This document shows, piece by piece, positions 29,991-38,152 of a stretch of 51,171 nucleotides of DNA (position 1 is its first letter; every line of letters begins with the position of its first letter). This stretch comes from Alloalcanivorax venustensis ISO4 (GTDB lineage: Bacteria > Pseudomonadota > Gammaproteobacteria > Pseudomonadales > Alcanivoracaceae). The stretch is taken from contig NZ_ARXR01000022.1 in NCBI RefSeq assembly GCF_015356855.1, positions 1-51,171 of the forward strand, read 5' to 3'. Position numbers and translations under genes: made by a program. The notes beneath the pieces were generated by a model, which was given only the letters and a program-made list of their open reading frames with translations, had not been told where the DNA came from and did not search any database.

Positions 29991-31355
29991 GTGGCGAAAA
30001 AGAAAACCGCGTTCGTCTGCAACGAGTGCGGCGCCGACTTCCCCAAGTGGCAGGGTCAGTGCCCGGCCTGCGGCGCCTGGAACACCCTGCAGGAATTCGT
30101 CGTCGATCCGGCCATGCCCAAGAGCCGCTCCGCGGAACGCAGCGGTTTCAGCGGCCAGCTCTCCGAAGTGCGCCAGCTCAACGAAATCGCCCTGGAAGAC
30201 AGCCCCCGCATCAGCGCCGGCATGGACGAGCTGGACCGGGTGCTGGGCGGCGGCCTGGTGCCCGGCTCGGCGATCCTGCTGGGCGGCCATCCGGGGGCCG
30301 GTAAATCCACCCTGCTGCTACAGGTGTTGTGCCGGCTGGCGGACCGGGAAAAGTGCTTCTACATCACCGGCGAGGAATCCCTGGCCCAGGTGGCGATGCG
30401 CGCCGACCGCCTCAAACTGCCCAAGGAAAAACTGCGCCTGGCGGCGGAAACCGACGTGGAGCAGATCCTCGAGCTGGCCCGCAAGGAACAGCCGCGGCTG
30501 CTGGTGGTGGACTCGATCCAGGTGATGTATCTGGCCGGCCTGCAGTCGGCGCCGGGCAGCGTCGCCCAGGTGCGCGAAGGCGCCGCCGCCCTGACCCGCT
30601 TCGCCAAGCAGACCGGCACGGTGCTGCTGCTGGTGGGCCACGTCACCAAGGACGGCACCCTGGCCGGGCCCAAGGTGCTGGAGCACATGATCGACTGCTC
30701 GCTGATGCTGGAAGGCTCCGCCGACGCCCGCTTCCGCACCCTGCGCGGGCTCAAGAACCGCTTCGGCGCGGTCAACGAACTGGGCGTGTTCGCGATGACC
30801 GGCGAGGGCTTGAAAGAGGTGAAGAACCCCTCGGCGATCTTCCTCAACCGCGCCGACGACATCGCCCCCGGCTCGCTGGTGACGGTGGTCTGGGAAGGCA
30901 CCCGGCCGCTGCTGGTGGAGCTGCAGGCGCTGGTGGACGCCAGCCACTTCGGTAATCCGCGGCGGGTGTGCGTGGGCCTGGAAGCGAACCGTCTGGCCAT
31001 GCTGCTGGCGGTGCTGCACCGCCACGGCGGCATCCAGGTGGGCGACCAGGACGTGTTCGCCAATGTGGTGGGCGGCGTGAAAGTGGCGGAGACCGCCGCC
31101 GACCTGGCGCTGGTGCTGGCGATCGTGTCCAGCTTCCGCGACCGGCCCCTGGGCCGGGATCTGGTGGTGTTCGGCGAGATCGGCCTGTCCGGCGAGATCC
31201 GCCCGGTGCCGCAGGGCCAGGAGCGCCTCTACGAAGCGGTCAAGCACGGCTTTAAACGTGCCATTATTCCCAAGGCCAACAAGCCCCGTCAGTTGCCGGA
31301 CGGCGTCGAAGTGATCGCCGTGAGCACCCTGGCGGAAGCGCTGGAGCAACTATGA
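29991..31355 (+). CDS. radA: DNA repair protein RadA
   Basis: RadA is a DnaB-like helicase promoting branch migration in recombination. The 454-residue protein starts at GTG 29991 after AGGAG. It has a C4 zinc finger (C10, C13, C24, C27), Walker A GGHPGAGKS (about 98-106), the RadA-specific KNRFG motif (near 256), and a C-terminal Lon-protease-like domain (about 300-454). Its stop overlaps the next start (ATGA), so it leads into the potassium-uptake genes. Confidence 0.97.
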   Translation: MAKKKTAFVCNECGADFPKWQGQCPACGAWNTLQEFVVDPAMPKSRSAERSGFSGQLSEVRQLNEIALEDSPRISAGMDELDRVLGGGLVPGSAILLGGHPGAGKSTLLLQVLCRLADREKCFYITGEESLAQVAMRADRLKLPKEKLRLAAETDVEQILELARKEQPRLLVVDSIQVMYLAGLQSAPGSVAQVREGAAALTRFAKQTGTVLLLVGHVTKDGTLAGPKVLEHMIDCSLMLEGSADARFRTLRGLKNRFGAVNELGVFAMTGEGLKEVKNPSAIFLNRADDIAPGSLVTVVWEGTRPLLVELQALVDASHFGNPRRVCVGLEANRLAMLLAVLHRHGGIQVGDQDVFANVVGGVKVAETAADLALVLAIVSSFRDRPLGRDLVVFGEIGLSGEIRPVPQGQERLYEAVKHGFKRAIIPKANKPRQLPDGVEVIAVSTLAEALEQL

Positions 31356-32002
31356 AAAAACAATTCGCGGTGATGGGGCTGGGCGGTTTCGGGGAATCCG
31401 TCGCCCGGGAACTAATGCGCCTCGGCCATGAAGTGCTGGGCGTGGACATTGATGAGAACAAGGCCAATCAGCTCGCCGACCATCTCACCCAGACGGTGAT
31501 CGCCGATGCCACCGACGATTCGGCGCTCAAGGAAATGGACCTGCACCGGTTCGACGCCACCCTGGTGGCGATCGGCGAAAACATCGAAGCCAGCATCCTT
31601 TGCACCATGCATTTGAAATCCCTGCATGCGAAGGAAGTCTGGGTGAAAGCGATTACGCCCACCCACCATAAAATCGCGGAAAAGCTGGGCGCGGACCGCA
31701 TCTTCCACCCCGAGTACGAGATGGGGCTGCGGGTGGCGCAAACCATGGCGCACCCCAACATGCTGGACTACATCGCCCTGGGGGATAACTGCTTCGTGAT
31801 CGAGGTACGCCCCGGGGAGGTACTGGAAGACCGGCCGTTTTCCGACCTGAAGATCGATCCCGAAAAGGTACGCCTGCTGGCGATAAAGCACGGCAACAGC
31901 GTGACCTTCCAGCCGACGCCGGATTACCGGCTGCGCCGTAACGATCATCTGGTTCTGCTGGGCGAAGAGAAAGCCCTGCGCCACTTTACCGAGCGCCTAT
32001 GA
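31352..32002 (+). CDS. ktrA: Potassium uptake regulatory subunit (KtrA/TrkA-like)
   Basis: This cytoplasmic RCK protein gates the K+ channel subunit encoded next to it. The 216 residues cover one RCK_N Rossmann domain (GLGGFGESVARELMRLGHEV, acidic D at the strand end) and one RCK_C domain (about 135-215). A single-RCK protein of this length fits KtrA, not the double-length TrkA. It overlaps radA and ktrB by 4 nt each, indicating translational coupling. Confidence 0.9.
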   Translation: MKKQFAVMGLGGFGESVARELMRLGHEVLGVDIDENKANQLADHLTQTVIADATDDSALKEMDLHRFDATLVAIGENIEASILCTMHLKSLHAKEVWVKAITPTHHKIAEKLGADRIFHPEYEMGLRVAQTMAHPNMLDYIALGDNCFVIEVRPGEVLEDRPFSDLKIDPEKVRLLAIKHGNSVTFQPTPDYRLRRNDHLVLLGEEKALRHFTERL

Positions 32003-33369
32003 GATCCTGGCTGCCGGGTCTGCGCGCGCGGGTAAACCTGAAAGCAAGGCTGCGCCACACCTGGCGCTACAGCCCGCCGACCATTCTCAGTGGCGGTTTT
32101 TTGCTGCTCATCGCCGTCGGCACCGCCCTGTTCGCCACGCCTTTCGCCAGCCATCAGGGCATGACGTTCTGGGAAGCGTTGTTCACCGCCACCGCGTCGA
32201 TCACGGTGACCGGCATGTCGCTGGTGGACCCCGCCAGCGACCTGACCCTGTTTGGTCAGTTGCTGGTGATGGTGTTGTTTCATCTGGGTGGCCTGGGCCT
32301 GATGACCTTCGCGGTGCTGACGGTGATGGCCCTGGGCGGCCGGCTCGGGTTGAAAGGCCAGCGGGTGGTCCGCGAGGCCATGGACCAGGCATCGCCCGGG
32401 GACGTGATGCTGCTGGTGCGGCGGGTGGCGCTGCTGGCGCTGTGCCTGGAAGTGAGCGGCGCGGCGGTGCTGGCCACGGTCTGGGTGCCGGCCATGGGCT
32501 GGACCGAGGGGTTGTGGATGAGCTTTTTCCACGCCGCCTCGGCCTTCAACAACGCCGGGGTCTCGTTGCTGCCTGACGGGCTGGCCCCCTGGGCGGCGAC
32601 GCCGTTGATAACGCTGGTGATCACCGGCCTGTTCATTACCGGCGGCCTGGGTTTCACCGTGCTCACCGACCTTTGGCGTCAGCGCCGTCTTTCGAAGCTG
32701 AGCCTGCACAGCAAGCTGACCCTCACCGGCACCCTGATTCTGGCGGTGGGCGCCTGGCTGCTGATCATGGCCTTTGAATGGACCAACGGCACCACCCTGG
32801 CGGCGGTGGACAGCGGCTCACGGCCCTGGCTGGCCTGGTTCGTGGCGGTGGTGCCGCGCAGCGCCGGCTTCTCGGTGGTGGACATGAGCAGCCTGTACGC
32901 CCCGAGCGTGTTGCTGGTGATGTTTCTGATCTTCATCGGCGGCGGCAGTAATTCCACCGCCTCGGGCATCAAGGTCAGTACCTTCATGGTGGTGGTGCTG
33001 GCCACCCGTGCGTTTCTGACCGGCCGCCGCCGGCCCACCGCCTTCCGCCGCACGGTATCCCTGGATTCGGTGTTCCGGGCCTATACCGTGGTGGTGCTGA
33101 GTATGCTGATGGTGATGCTGGGCTGCTTCCTGCTGGTTATCCTGGAGCCGGAAATGAAACCCATGGACGTGCTGTTCGAAGGGTTTTCCGCCTTTGGCAC
33201 CGCCGGGCTGTCACGGGGTATCACCGAGGATCTGTCCAAGCCCAGCCAGGCGATCCTCATGGTACTGATGTTCGCCGGGCGTATCGGGCCCCTGGCGCTG
33301 GCGTTTTCCCTGGCCCGGCCGCGCGCGGTGAAACTGCGTTACGTGGAAGATCAGGTGCAGATCGGCTGA
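31999..33369 (+). CDS. ktrB: Potassium/sodium-driven K+ uptake channel subunit (KtrB/TrkH-like)
   Basis: The 456-residue membrane protein belongs to the SKT family with four M1-P-M2 repeats. Selectivity-filter regions are visible: TASITVTGMSL, SAFNNAGVSL, GGGSNSTASGIKVST, and FGTAGLSRGIT. The Gly-Gly-Gly-Ser region of the third repeat matches the KtrB flexible gate loop. Length and the paired RCK gene favour the Na+-dependent Ktr type over TrkH. Confidence 0.93.
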   Translation: MRSWLPGLRARVNLKARLRHTWRYSPPTILSGGFLLLIAVGTALFATPFASHQGMTFWEALFTATASITVTGMSLVDPASDLTLFGQLLVMVLFHLGGLGLMTFAVLTVMALGGRLGLKGQRVVREAMDQASPGDVMLLVRRVALLALCLEVSGAAVLATVWVPAMGWTEGLWMSFFHAASAFNNAGVSLLPDGLAPWAATPLITLVITGLFITGGLGFTVLTDLWRQRRLSKLSLHSKLTLTGTLILAVGAWLLIMAFEWTNGTTLAAVDSGSRPWLAWFVAVVPRSAGFSVVDMSSLYAPSVLLVMFLIFIGGGSNSTASGIKVSTFMVVVLATRAFLTGRRRPTAFRRTVSLDSVFRAYTVVVLSMLMVMLGCFLLVILEPEMKPMDVLFEGFSAFGTAGLSRGITEDLSKPSQAILMVLMFAGRIGPLALAFSLARPRAVKLRYVEDQVQIG

Positions 33370-33384
33370 TCCGGGTGGCGCGGC

Positions 33385-33816
33385 TCAGAGGCCGTCCGCC
33401 TCCAGGCTGAGATGACGGGAGCGCCACCAGCGCCAGGACACCACGGTGTCGAAGAACAGCGCCACGGAATTAACCATCACCACCAGCACCGCCAGCAGCC
33501 ATTCGTCCAGATGCATGTCGTCGGCGCCCCAGCCGCCGATCAGGCGCGCCACCAACGCCACCTGCAGCGGCACCCAGGCGATCAGGTGGGGCAGCGCCAG
33601 GGCCCGGTTCACGGACGCGTAGTGCCACAGCGTGACGCCGTTGGCCGCCAGCACGAACAGGGTGGCCAGCGCCACCAGACCGCCGCTGGCGGTATGCAGC
33701 ATGAAGAAGCCGGTGGCATTGACGGGGATCAGGACCAGCAGGATCCAGACGCGCATCGAAAGCGGCAGGCGCTGGCAGGAGGCCTGGATGCGGTCCAGGC
33801 GTTCACGATGGCTCAT
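33385..33816 (-). CDS. Hypothetical multi-pass membrane protein
   Basis: The 143-residue protein has about four hydrophobic segments (near 22-40, 44-62, 75-95 and 105-128) and polar ends. I do not recognise a family. AGGGA precedes ATG 33816. It converges on ktrB with a 15-nt gap and is followed on its 5' side by about 156 nt without a gene or obvious site. Confidence 0.7.
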   Translation of the reverse strand: MSHRERLDRIQASCQRLPLSMRVWILLVLIPVNATGFFMLHTASGGLVALATLFVLAANGVTLWHYASVNRALALPHLIAWVPLQVALVARLIGGWGADDMHLDEWLLAVLVVMVNSVALFFDTVVSWRWWRSRHLSLEADGL

Positions 33817-33972
33817 GGCACGTTTCCCTGAGAACGAATTACGATCCGAATTCCGTTTCCGGACTACCTATCATGCCACTTTCAGGGTCAAACCTGCGCC
33901 AACAGTGACATGGGATTGTCATCAACCCGTCGGTAAGTAGGGCCGCTGCCTCGGGTTTTCAAGAGCGGAATA

Positions 33973-35067
33973 TCAGCGGGATCGCCGTGACCGGCGCCGC
34001 AACTGGTGCTTGCGCCACCACAGGTAGAGGCCGGTGCCGAACAGCAGGGCCGGCAGCCAGCCGCCGAGAAACACCAGCCAGCGGCCGGTGAGTCCCAGGG
34101 CATCGCCGTTGTGCAAGGGGAACTGCCAGCCCATGAAGCGGCTGCCGGCGGCCACCGAGAGCGGGTCCCAGGTGGCCAGCACGGCGCCGTCGCGGGGGGC
34201 CACCCAGACCCGGCTGGCGCCGTGGTGGGACCAGGCCTCGCCGGGTTGGTTGAACGACAGCCGGTAGGGCGTTTGCGCGTCACCGGGCAGATCAACGCGC
34301 TTCAGGGCGCCTTCGGGAAAGGCGCTTTGGCCGGCGGCCACGATCCGATCCACGTTCAGCCTGGTTCCGGTGTCGGGGCGGGCCTCCAGCGTCGGCGCCG
34401 GCACCGGTTCCAAGGGCAGGGCGGCGCCCACCAGGGCCTGCACCGGGCCGTGGAACACCAGGCTGACGCCGCTGAAGGCGGCCACCAGCAGGACCGGCGT
34501 GATGTAGACGCCGGCGGCCTTGTGCAGATCGAAGTTGAGCCGGAACGGGCCCTTGTCGGTGCGCACGCTGAGTGCCCGCCGCCAGCGGCCTTTGCGTGGC
34601 CACCACAGGTACAGGCCGCTGAGGCAGAAGAACATCAGCACCAGGCCGGCCACGCCCACCACGTACTTGCCGGTGGTGCCGGCCAGCAGGGTGTAGTGCA
34701 GCCGGTAGACCCAGCTGGTGGGGTAGGCGCCCCACTGGCGTACCGCCAGCACTTCGGCGTCGGCCGGGGAGGCGCTCACCTGCAGCGGGCCGGGGGCGCC
34801 TTCCGGGCCGTCGAAGCGCACCGTATGGGGCCGCCCGGGGCCGGGCGAGGGCTCCAGACGCCGTGCCGCCTTGCCGGGCAACGCCGCCTCGGCGGCGGCC
34901 AGCACCGCGCTCAGCGACGCCGGGTCGGCGGCGGGCTGGGTGCGCAGTTGCGGGGTCAGCCACTCGTCCAGGGTGTCGTGAAACACCAGCAGGCTGCCGG
35001 TGACGCCGGTGAGCGCCAGCAGCAGCCCGGCGATCAGACCGGCGTATTTATGCAGCTTGAGCAGCAT
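33973..35067 (-). CDS. PepSY-associated transmembrane protein
   Basis: The 364-residue inner-membrane protein begins MLLKLHKYAGLIAGLLLAL, the classical PepSY_TM first helix, and has further segments near 130-150, 190-215 and 330-352 with a conserved RLHYTLL region. Such proteins are found beside TonB receptors and resemble siderophore-linked ferric reductases (FoxB/PiuB type). It starts 18 nt after the TonB receptor stop, so it is very probably in the same Fur-controlled operon. Confidence 0.88.
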   Translation of the reverse strand: MLLKLHKYAGLIAGLLLALTGVTGSLLVFHDTLDEWLTPQLRTQPAADPASLSAVLAAAEAALPGKAARRLEPSPGPGRPHTVRFDGPEGAPGPLQVSASPADAEVLAVRQWGAYPTSWVYRLHYTLLAGTTGKYVVGVAGLVLMFFCLSGLYLWWPRKGRWRRALSVRTDKGPFRLNFDLHKAAGVYITPVLLVAAFSGVSLVFHGPVQALVGAALPLEPVPAPTLEARPDTGTRLNVDRIVAAGQSAFPEGALKRVDLPGDAQTPYRLSFNQPGEAWSHHGASRVWVAPRDGAVLATWDPLSVAAGSRFMGWQFPLHNGDALGLTGRWLVFLGGWLPALLFGTGLYLWWRKHQLRRRSRRSR

Positions 35068-35085
35068 GAACTCTCGGGGCGGGGG

Positions 35086-37209
35086 TTAGAAATCCAGATT
35101 GTACCCCAGCGACACCACCCGGCCACGGCCGGCGAAGAAGCGGCTGTCCAGCGCCGAGGCGGCCTGCGAGAAGTAGGTGATGTACTGCTCGTTGAACAGG
35201 TTCTCCACGCCCACGGTGACCTGGCCCTTGCCCAGACGGTAGCCGGCGAAGGCATCGAACAACTGGTAGCTGTCGAAGCCGAGTTCCGGGCCGGGGATGC
35301 CGCGGCTGAAGTAGTGATTGCCCTGCACCTGGGTGGTCAGTTTCGGCGACCAGTTGGCCTGCCAGCGCACCGTCAGCCGGTCCGGGCCGATGTTGCGGCC
35401 GTCCAGACGAGTGTCCACCACGCCGTTGTCGTTGGAATCGAACTTGCCGCTGACGTGGGCGTAGGAGGCGCTCAGGCGGTGACCCTCGCGGAACCGCCAG
35501 CCCAGGTCCGCTTCCACGCCGTGAATCTCGGTCTTCTCCCGCTGCACTTCGAACACGCCGTTGCGCAGCGCCAGCCGCGAGCCGAAGTCGGAATCGGATT
35601 CGTAGTAGCTCACCTCGAAGTCCACCGCGCCCTGGGACAGGCGCGCGCCGATCTCGCGGTTGTCGGTGACGATCGGCTCCAGATTGACGTAGTCGTCCAC
35701 GTCCTGGCCCGCTTCGTCCACGGCGCGCAGCACCCGGCCCACGTCCGGCATGCCGAAGCCTTCCGAATAGTTGGCGAACAGCTGCGCCCAGTCGGTGGCC
35801 TGGAACACCACGCCGGCGTTGAACAGGGTTTCCTCGAAGCGCGGGCTGCCGCCCTGCACGGTCTGGCTGCCGTAGGAGGCCAGGGTGGTGTAGGTGTCCA
35901 CGTCGAGCTTGGCGTATTCATGGCGCACGCCGCCGTGCAGGGAAAGCCGGTCGGTGGCCTGGTAGTTCAGCTGCAGGAAGGGCGCCGCGTTCTGGAACTC
36001 GGTCTCCGGCACCCATTCGCGGCCGGTCTGGGCCAGAATCTGGCTGGTTTCGTCCTGCAGCAGGTCGAGGCCGGTGGTGGCTTTCAGGTTGCCGTCGAGC
36101 AGGCCGTCCCGGGTCAGGGTGAACTTGGCCCCGTACTTGTCGGATTCGTTCTGGGACTGGTCGAACAGGGTGCCGGCCGGAGCAATGGTCGGATCCTGGA
36201 AGGTGCCGAAGGTGTCGCCGCCGTAGCGGGCGCGGAAGCGCTGGGTGTACAGCTGCAGGCGCACATCGTTGCCGGCCAGGTCGGTATTGCGGTAGGAGAG
36301 GCTGGTGGTGAGCGCCTCGTTGCGCACCGGGTCGCCGGCCGGGTCGCCCTTCACCGAGGTGGCGGGCACGCCATTGGCCCGGTCGCCTTCGATGCCCACG
36401 TAGTCGTGGTTGCCTTCCAGCTCGAACCGGTTCATCGAAAGCTCCAGGTTCTGGGTGTCGTCCAGCCAATAGCCGACCTTCATGAACACGTCGTAGCTCT
36501 GCGAGTCCATGGTGTCGCCCTGGGCCTGGTCGATGCCCACGGCCCGGCCGTCAGCGTCGTAGAACAGGCCCCGGGATTTGTAGGCGCCGCCGAGCAGGAA
36601 ATCCCAATCGCCGTGGATGCCCTCCAGGCGGTAATCGGTTTCGTAGCTCAGGCCGTCGGATTCGTAATCGGTGGGGGCGCTCACGCCCACCCCGATGTGC
36701 TGGCGCAGGTCGGTGCCTTCCGGGCGGCGGGTGACGAAGTTGATGATGCCACCGGTGGCGCCCAGGCCGTGCTCGGCGCTGGCGCCGTGGATCACCTCGA
36801 TGCGTTCCACCATGGCCAGGTCGATGGTGTAGCCGTCGCGGCTGCCGTCGCGCAGCGGGTTGGACTGCGGGATGCCGTCGATCAGGAACAGCGGGTCACG
36901 GCCGCGGAAGGTTTCGCCGGCGTTGGTCAGCTTCTGGCGGCTGGGCGAATAGGACGGGATCAGATTGCTGAGCACCTGGGCCTGATCATTGGTGATCGCC
37001 ATTTGCTGCTCGATCTCGTCCCGGTTGATCACGGTGATTTTCTGCGGTGTTTCCCCGGCCTCGCTGTTGCCCCGGGTGGTGGTCACGGTGACCGGCTCCA
37101 GCTGGTTGTTGGTGTCTTGCGCCTGGGCGGCGGTGGAGATGGCGGCCGTCAGCGGCAGCAGCGAAAAGGACAGAACAGACAGCGGCAAGCTGTAACGCAA
37201 GCGGAGCAC
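35086..37209 (-). CDS. TonB-dependent outer-membrane receptor
   Basis: The 707-residue receptor starts at GTG 37209 behind GGAGGGG, with a signal peptide (about 1-30, cleavage near AQA). The plug domain (about 45-165) contains the TonB-box-like EPVTVTTTR and FLIDGIPQ. The beta-barrel ends in SLGYNLDF, with terminal Phe as usual. A Fur-box match just upstream indicates iron regulation, so a siderophore or haem ligand is likely. No siderophore genes are in the window and the substrate cannot be named. Confidence 0.93.
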   Translation of the reverse strand: MLRLRYSLPLSVLSFSLLPLTAAISTAAQAQDTNNQLEPVTVTTTRGNSEAGETPQKITVINRDEIEQQMAITNDQAQVLSNLIPSYSPSRQKLTNAGETFRGRDPLFLIDGIPQSNPLRDGSRDGYTIDLAMVERIEVIHGASAEHGLGATGGIINFVTRRPEGTDLRQHIGVGVSAPTDYESDGLSYETDYRLEGIHGDWDFLLGGAYKSRGLFYDADGRAVGIDQAQGDTMDSQSYDVFMKVGYWLDDTQNLELSMNRFELEGNHDYVGIEGDRANGVPATSVKGDPAGDPVRNEALTTSLSYRNTDLAGNDVRLQLYTQRFRARYGGDTFGTFQDPTIAPAGTLFDQSQNESDKYGAKFTLTRDGLLDGNLKATTGLDLLQDETSQILAQTGREWVPETEFQNAAPFLQLNYQATDRLSLHGGVRHEYAKLDVDTYTTLASYGSQTVQGGSPRFEETLFNAGVVFQATDWAQLFANYSEGFGMPDVGRVLRAVDEAGQDVDDYVNLEPIVTDNREIGARLSQGAVDFEVSYYESDSDFGSRLALRNGVFEVQREKTEIHGVEADLGWRFREGHRLSASYAHVSGKFDSNDNGVVDTRLDGRNIGPDRLTVRWQANWSPKLTTQVQGNHYFSRGIPGPELGFDSYQLFDAFAGYRLGKGQVTVGVENLFNEQYITYFSQAASALDSRFFAGRGRVVSLGYNLDF

Positions 37210-37260
37210 GGCAACCCCTCCGAAAAAGTGTCAGATTTGTAAGGCGGAGGGGAACTTATA

Positions 37261-37279
37261 GTTAATGCGAATTATTGTC
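37261..37279 (-). promoter_or_regulatory. Putative Fur box and promoter of the TonB receptor
   Basis: On the minus strand GACAATAATTCGCATTAAC matches the 19-bp Fur consensus GATAATGATAATCATTATC at 13 of 19 positions. TTGACA overlaps its left end, with TATAAG 15 nt after, so bound Fur would block the promoter. It lies about 52 nt before the receptor start. Confidence 0.75.
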
Positions 37280-37317
37280 AATATCGTTTCAGTTGCCGGG
37301 CCGGGCCCGGCAAGGTT

Positions 37318-38133
37318 TCAGGGATTGTTGCTCGCGGTATTCAGCGACCAGTCGTAGTCCAGAAAGCGGACCGGCAGATCGCCGGCTTCCAGATTCCGGC
37401 GGGCTTCCGCCGGCAGCGCCAGAGCATCGGCGTATTGCAGCAGGTAATCGCCGAGGCCGCCGGCGCTGTCCTCGAAGTCCTCTTGGTACCAGTCGAAAAT
37501 GGACGACACCCTCAACACCCCGGCCTCCGCGTCATAGCGGTTACGGCGCCGGTCGGAAAGAAAGCGCCGGGTGCTGTCGGCGAGCTGCGCGTCCAGCCGC
37601 TCGCCGGTGTAGGCTTCCGGGCGCAGGGCCGGGCACCCCACCGAGGCGCAGTTCACCGCGAAGTGAATGCGCGGGTCCATCAGTGCCGGGTTGCCGCGGA
37701 TCATCTGGTGCTCCAGCTCGTCCAGGGTGCGCTCTTCGCCCAGCAGGGTGAAAAAGCGCTGGCTCCAGGGGCCGGAAAAAATCGAACCGATGTCGCGGAT
37801 CGAATCCGGCCGGCTGTCCTGCTTGAGAATCAGCTTCACGGTGAAGGCGTTGTAGGCGTTGATCAGGAACGCCAGCTTCTGGTCGTTGCTGAAACCCTTG
37901 AAGGTGGCCTGATCCACGGCGCTGAGACGCGCCAGATAGTCGTCCAGGGCGGCCTGGTCCGCGGCCATGCCGTCATAGTCCACGGCGCTGGCGACCCCGT
38001 CCCGGTGCTCGCTGACATGCGCCTGAAGCAGGTCGTCCCACGGCTGATGGTCGAACGCCAGCGCCGGTGTCGCCAGCACCGCCATGACGGCGATCAGCGC
38101 GCCCAGGGCGGCGCGCAACGTGAGTTTCAGCAT
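37318..38133 (-). CDS. DUF547 domain exported protein
   Basis: The 271-residue protein has a signal peptide (about 1-27, ending ALA) and a DUF547 domain (about 80-220) with KLAFLINAYNAFTVKLIL and CASVGCPALRPEAYTGERL. AGGAGGTGA is a strong ribosome-binding site. It lies 19 nt after the TVP38-reductase fusion. DUF547 function is unknown; association with redox or metal genes is inferred only from context. Confidence 0.85.
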   Translation of the reverse strand: MLKLTLRAALGALIAVMAVLATPALAFDHQPWDDLLQAHVSEHRDGVASAVDYDGMAADQAALDDYLARLSAVDQATFKGFSNDQKLAFLINAYNAFTVKLILKQDSRPDSIRDIGSIFSGPWSQRFFTLLGEERTLDELEHQMIRGNPALMDPRIHFAVNCASVGCPALRPEAYTGERLDAQLADSTRRFLSDRRRNRYDAEAGVLRVSSIFDWYQEDFEDSAGGLGDYLLQYADALALPAEARRNLEAGDLPVRFLDYDWSLNTASNNP

Positions 38134-38152
38134 GATCTCACCTCCTGTCGAT

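Noticed and set aside
34006-37242. Very long open frame on the plus strand opposite the TonB receptor and PepSY gene
   Set aside because: It lies wholly antisense to two well-recognised genes, has biased His/Gln/Ala/Gly composition typical of high-GC mirror frames, and shows no family motif. Similar long mirror frames at 22426-24693 and 27387-30290 were dropped for the same reason.
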